Shown here piece after piece: positions 39,805 to 42,686 of a stretch of 42,686 nt of DNA; the first letter of the stretch is position 1; every line of letters begins with the position of its first letter. The translations under genes were made by a program, and so were the position numbers. Under the pieces are notes generated by a model. That model did not search any database and was not told where the DNA came from. It saw nothing but the letters and a program-made list of their open reading frames with translations. Origin of the DNA: PNC22 sp035654175 (GTDB lineage Bacteria > Planctomycetota > Phycisphaerae > Phycisphaerales > UBA1924); assembly GCA_035654175.1 (NCBI GenBank), contig DASRXL010000152.1, positions 1-42,686 on the forward strand, in the 5' to 3' direction.

Positions 39805-42686
<2,882 letters not shown>

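Overview
The window comes from a GC-rich, Gram-negative-type chromosome and most resembles a planctomycete of the Phycisphaerae/Phycisphaerales. The evidence is several features together: an exported amylase ending in a dockerin-like EF-hand pair with a terminal Gly-Cys; a large exported protein with an N-terminal LEPR-like motif (FEPRVVLAA); several Tat-exported Gfo/Idh/MocA oxidoreductases and xylose-isomerase-like TIM barrels; an exported tricorn protease; and an OprB-type outer-membrane porin ending in Phe. This placement is inference. There is no rRNA in the window and no database search was possible. I see no tRNA, CRISPR array, insertion sequence, phage gene or attachment site.

Layout. 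1-498 holds no gene I can support. 499-4514: an exported esterase (-), a patatin-like lipase (+) and an orphan RbsA-type sugar ABC ATPase (+). 4581-9597: a divergent pair of exported alpha-glucan enzymes, GH31 (-) and GH13 (+). 9611-17424: a carbohydrate redox/isomerase cluster. On the - strand apbE runs into a Tat-exported Gfo/Idh/MocA protein that has lost its catalytic Lys and His. On the + strand are a SUMF1-fold protein, two intact Tat-exported Gfo/Idh/MocA oxidoreductases and two Tat-exported TIM-barrel isomerases, one of them hydroxypyruvate-isomerase-like. 17400-20491: pntA-pntB (-). 20664-22819: an MFS nucleoside/sugar symporter and a third, cytoplasmic TIM-barrel isomerase (+). 22816-25346: a HEAT-repeat protein and a small membrane protein (-). 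25623-26165: a DUF2617-like protein (+). 26428-29490: isoleucyl-tRNA synthetase (+). 29516-31863: a sensor-less histidine kinase and a sigma54-type response regulator (-). 31941-42686: a LEPR-type beta-propeller protein, tricorn protease, carbohydrate porin and a hybrid histidine kinase that runs off the window edge (all -).

How the genes may work together. Secreted or periplasmic GH13/GH31 enzymes, a carbohydrate porin, a sugar ABC ATPase and an MFS permease suggest growth on polysaccharide and its oligosaccharides. The Tat-exported oxidoreductases and isomerases look like a periplasmic oxidation/isomerisation route for sugars, polyols or glycosides, with final products imported by the permease and handled by the cytoplasmic isomerase. 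This pathway is a hypothesis from gene content. The best second looks are the pseudo-oxidoreductase translationally coupled to apbE, the tricorn protease carrying an acidic linker plus an extra domain, the IleRS with a decayed zinc finger and a repeat-derived acidic insert, and the probable seven-bladed propeller of the LEPR protein.
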